This document shows, piece by piece, positions 14,037-15,306 of a stretch of 15,306 bases of DNA. How positions within the stretch are numbered: the first letter of the stretch is position 1; the number at the start of each line of letters is the position of its first letter. A model generated the notes under the pieces. It saw only the letters and a list, made by a program, of their open reading frames with translations. It had not been told where the DNA came from and ran no database searches. The DNA is taken from the NCBI GenBank assembly GCA_021296025.1, contig JAGWBF010000028.1:447-15752 (forward strand). Direction: 5' to 3'. The translations under genes were made by a program, and so were the position numbers. The stretch comes from Dehalococcoidia bacterium (GTDB taxonomy: Bacteria > Chloroflexota > Dehalococcoidia > Lucifugimonadales > JAGWBF01).

Positions 14037-15044
14037 TTGGAAGCGGAACTCCAAGGCTACCTTCAGTCCATCACACAGAAGCTTAAGCTGGACCCGACCA
14101 CCAACCAAGAGGTGGTGCTGGAGCTCCAGACCCACCTGGAAGAAAAGGTCAAGGAGCTGGAGCAGGAGGGGCTAACCTACCGGGAAGCTCTCTCCAGGGC
14201 AGTCCAGGACCTGGGACACCCGGACCTCATCGCCAAAGATATGTACTCGGTGCACAGCCGGGGTTCGTGGTGGGACATACTCTTGGCGACTCTTCCTCAC
14301 CTGCTTCTGGCGTCCTTGTTTGCTCTGCACCTGTGGACTCGCTACATCCTCGTCGCTGTACTCATAATTGTGGTTACCATCGTCGCCCTTCGGGCCTGGA
14401 AGCAGGGACGGCCCAAGTGGGCCTACACGTGGCTGGGGTACTCTATAGCCGGCCCCGCGCTATCCTGGCTTTTGTCCCTGGCGGCCCTGGCCTACGGCGC
14501 CTACAGCTTCCTGACCACGGGTGCGTTGCCCTTCAGCACCCCGATCTTCATTCTTCTTGTAGCTTATGTGCCCTTCTCCCTCTGGATCATGGGCCGCGTG
14601 GTCATAAAGGTGGTGAAACAGGACTGGCTCCTAGCATCATTGACCGCCCTTCCCTTCCCCTTCCTGACCTCCTGGATACTCTTCTTGAACTGGCAGGGAG
14701 GCATCTTCGCCGACCATGCACCGAAGTTCCAGGAAACCGATGGCGACCGGGCAATGGTGTTCCTGGCCTTGGCGATAACCACGGCGGTATTCATGAAGGT
14801 GGGACACCGCTTTCTGAAAATCGGCCTGCTGACCGCCGCCACCGGCGTGCTGATCATCGTCACCATGGCTGCCATACCCTTTAGCTTTGGCTTGCTGACT
14901 GTGACCCTCATCGCCATCGCTTCCGTCGCCTTCATGCTGAGTCCCGCCCTCCTCCAATCCAGGTTGAATAAACCCGAGCCTTCCTATATCCCCAGGGATA
15001 GCGTCGAGGAAGGAACCACCAATTGGTCCCCCAACGAAAGATAG
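14037..15044 (+). CDS. HAAS-domain (permease-prefix / DUF1700-like) membrane protein
   Basis: The first 75 residues form a soluble helical domain of the HAAS (heat-stable, PadR-associated signalling) kind, with the typical VLELQTHLEEKVKELEQEGLTY and AVQDLGHPDLIAKDM (55-69) segments. The rest is about eight hydrophobic helices, roughly 79-98, 101-119, 135-157, 167-190, 198-217, 238-254, 260-280 and 283-304, with a charged tail. Such proteins usually act with the adjacent PadR regulator, but no transport or enzyme motif is visible in this membrane part, so its action is unknown. The start is TTG; AAGGAG lies about 8 nt upstream, which supports it over later options. It follows the PadR gene by 21 nt and its end overlaps the DegV gene by 22 nt. 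The membrane half may be a distinct subtype. Confidence 0.82.
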   Translation: MEAELQGYLQSITQKLKLDPTTNQEVVLELQTHLEEKVKELEQEGLTYREALSRAVQDLGHPDLIAKDMYSVHSRGSWWDILLATLPHLLLASLFALHLWTRYILVAVLIIVVTIVALRAWKQGRPKWAYTWLGYSIAGPALSWLLSLAALAYGAYSFLTTGALPFSTPIFILLVAYVPFSLWIMGRVVIKVVKQDWLLASLTALPFPFLTSWILFLNWQGGIFADHAPKFQETDGDRAMVFLALAITTAVFMKVGHRFLKIGLLTAATGVLIIVTMAAIPFSFGLLTVTLIAIASVAFMLSPALLQSRLNKPEPSYIPRDSVEEGTTNWSPNER

Positions 15045-15306
15045 CTGTTGTAGTAGATAGCAGCAGCTGCCTGCCCGATGACCATCTCAAGAAATGGAAC
15101 ATCTACACTGTCCCTCATCGACTTATTCTCAATGACCAAACATACCAAGATGGCATTGATATAAGTCCGGCCTCCTTCTACACGATTATGGAGAAGGATG
15201 GGGTGACTCCAACTACCGCTGCCCCACCCCCCACAGCCATTCTAGATGACTTTCGCGAAGCCCGCTCCGTCCCTGACGACCTGATCTGCATAACCGTTGC
15301 CTCCAA
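15023..15306 (+). CDS. DegV family protein, 5' part, cut by window edge
   Basis: DegV (FakB-like) proteins bind a fatty acid and, in bacteria with a FakA kinase, present it for phosphorylation. The visible 94 codons stay open to the window edge. They read IAVVVDSSSCLPDDHLKKWN near the start, then VPHRLILN, YQDGIDISPASFYTIMEK and TPTTAAPPPTAI, which match the DegV order: the VTDSTSDLP strand, the YxDGxDI loop and the PxTSQPS loop that contacts the fatty-acid head group. In this protein the usual TSQPSP is TTAAPPP, so the polar residue pattern differs. A TTG start at 15023 has AGGAAGGA 7 nt before it; no ATG precedes it in frame. It begins inside the HAAS gene and likely belongs to the same transcript. 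Confidence 0.8.
   Translation, partial: MVPQRKIAVVVDSSSCLPDDHLKKWNIYTVPHRLILNDQTYQDGIDISPASFYTIMEKDGVTPTTAAPPPTAILDDFREARSVPDDLICITVAS

Noticed and set aside
1..15306. CRISPR array, transposase, toxin-antitoxin or defence system
   Set aside because: No spaced repeat array, no transposase or nuclease motif and no small overlapping toxin-antitoxin-like pair could be found.

Overview
The window reads as ordinary chromosomal DNA from a free-living bacterium, most plausibly a Chloroflexota member of the Dehalococcoidia / SAR202 type. That placement is an inference from four things: a division cluster cut down to rsmH-ftsA-ftsZ with no mur, mraY, ftsI or ftsW genes; an adenosylcobalamin-dependent (class II) ribonucleotide reductase; an HpaB-family flavin monooxygenase; and a PadR gene paired with a HAAS-type membrane protein. 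I see no rRNA, tRNA, CRISPR array, transposase, integrase or phage gene. Six of the thirteen genes start with GTG or TTG.

Layout. Positions 1-591 hold no gene I can support, only short palindromes and degenerate repeats. Two minus-strand genes follow: an MFS exporter (592-1938) and, upstream of it, an unrecognised 207-residue protein (2033-2656). A 131-nt divergent spacer separates these from an HpaB-family monooxygenase on the plus strand (2788-4242). A 420-nt gap (4243-4662) carries an AT-rich promoter region, a perfect 13-bp-stem hairpin flanked by 9-bp direct repeats, and a nested-stem leader. It precedes rsmH-ftsA-ftsZ (4663-8156), which ends at a strong UUCG-loop terminator.

The next unit (about 8376-13586) starts with a TTGACA / AATAAT promoter and a pair of 16-bp NrdR-box-like sites 31 bp apart, centre to centre. 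It then runs nrdR, nrdJ, pdxA (or pdxA2), proC and yggT; the genes after nrdJ are tightly spaced or overlapping. NrdR, the ATP/dATP-sensing repressor, should control its own gene and the adjacent reductase, with the amino-acid and cofactor genes carried on the same transcript. A third plus-strand unit starts at a good promoter (13624-13652) and encodes a PadR repressor, a HAAS-domain membrane protein and the first 94 codons of a DegV-family fatty-acid-binding protein, which runs off the right edge.

How the parts work together: the centre of the window is housekeeping, namely rRNA methylation plus Z-ring assembly and then deoxyribonucleotide supply. The flanks hold transport, aromatic or phenolic oxidation and envelope-stress-type regulation. 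I did not find a convincing undescribed system. The most useful leads are the NrdR-box pair, the 32-bp palindrome inside a 9-bp direct repeat, and the loss of a catalytic tyrosine in the HpaB homologue. All positions and motifs come from reading the sequence; family assignments rest on remembered motifs, not on searches.
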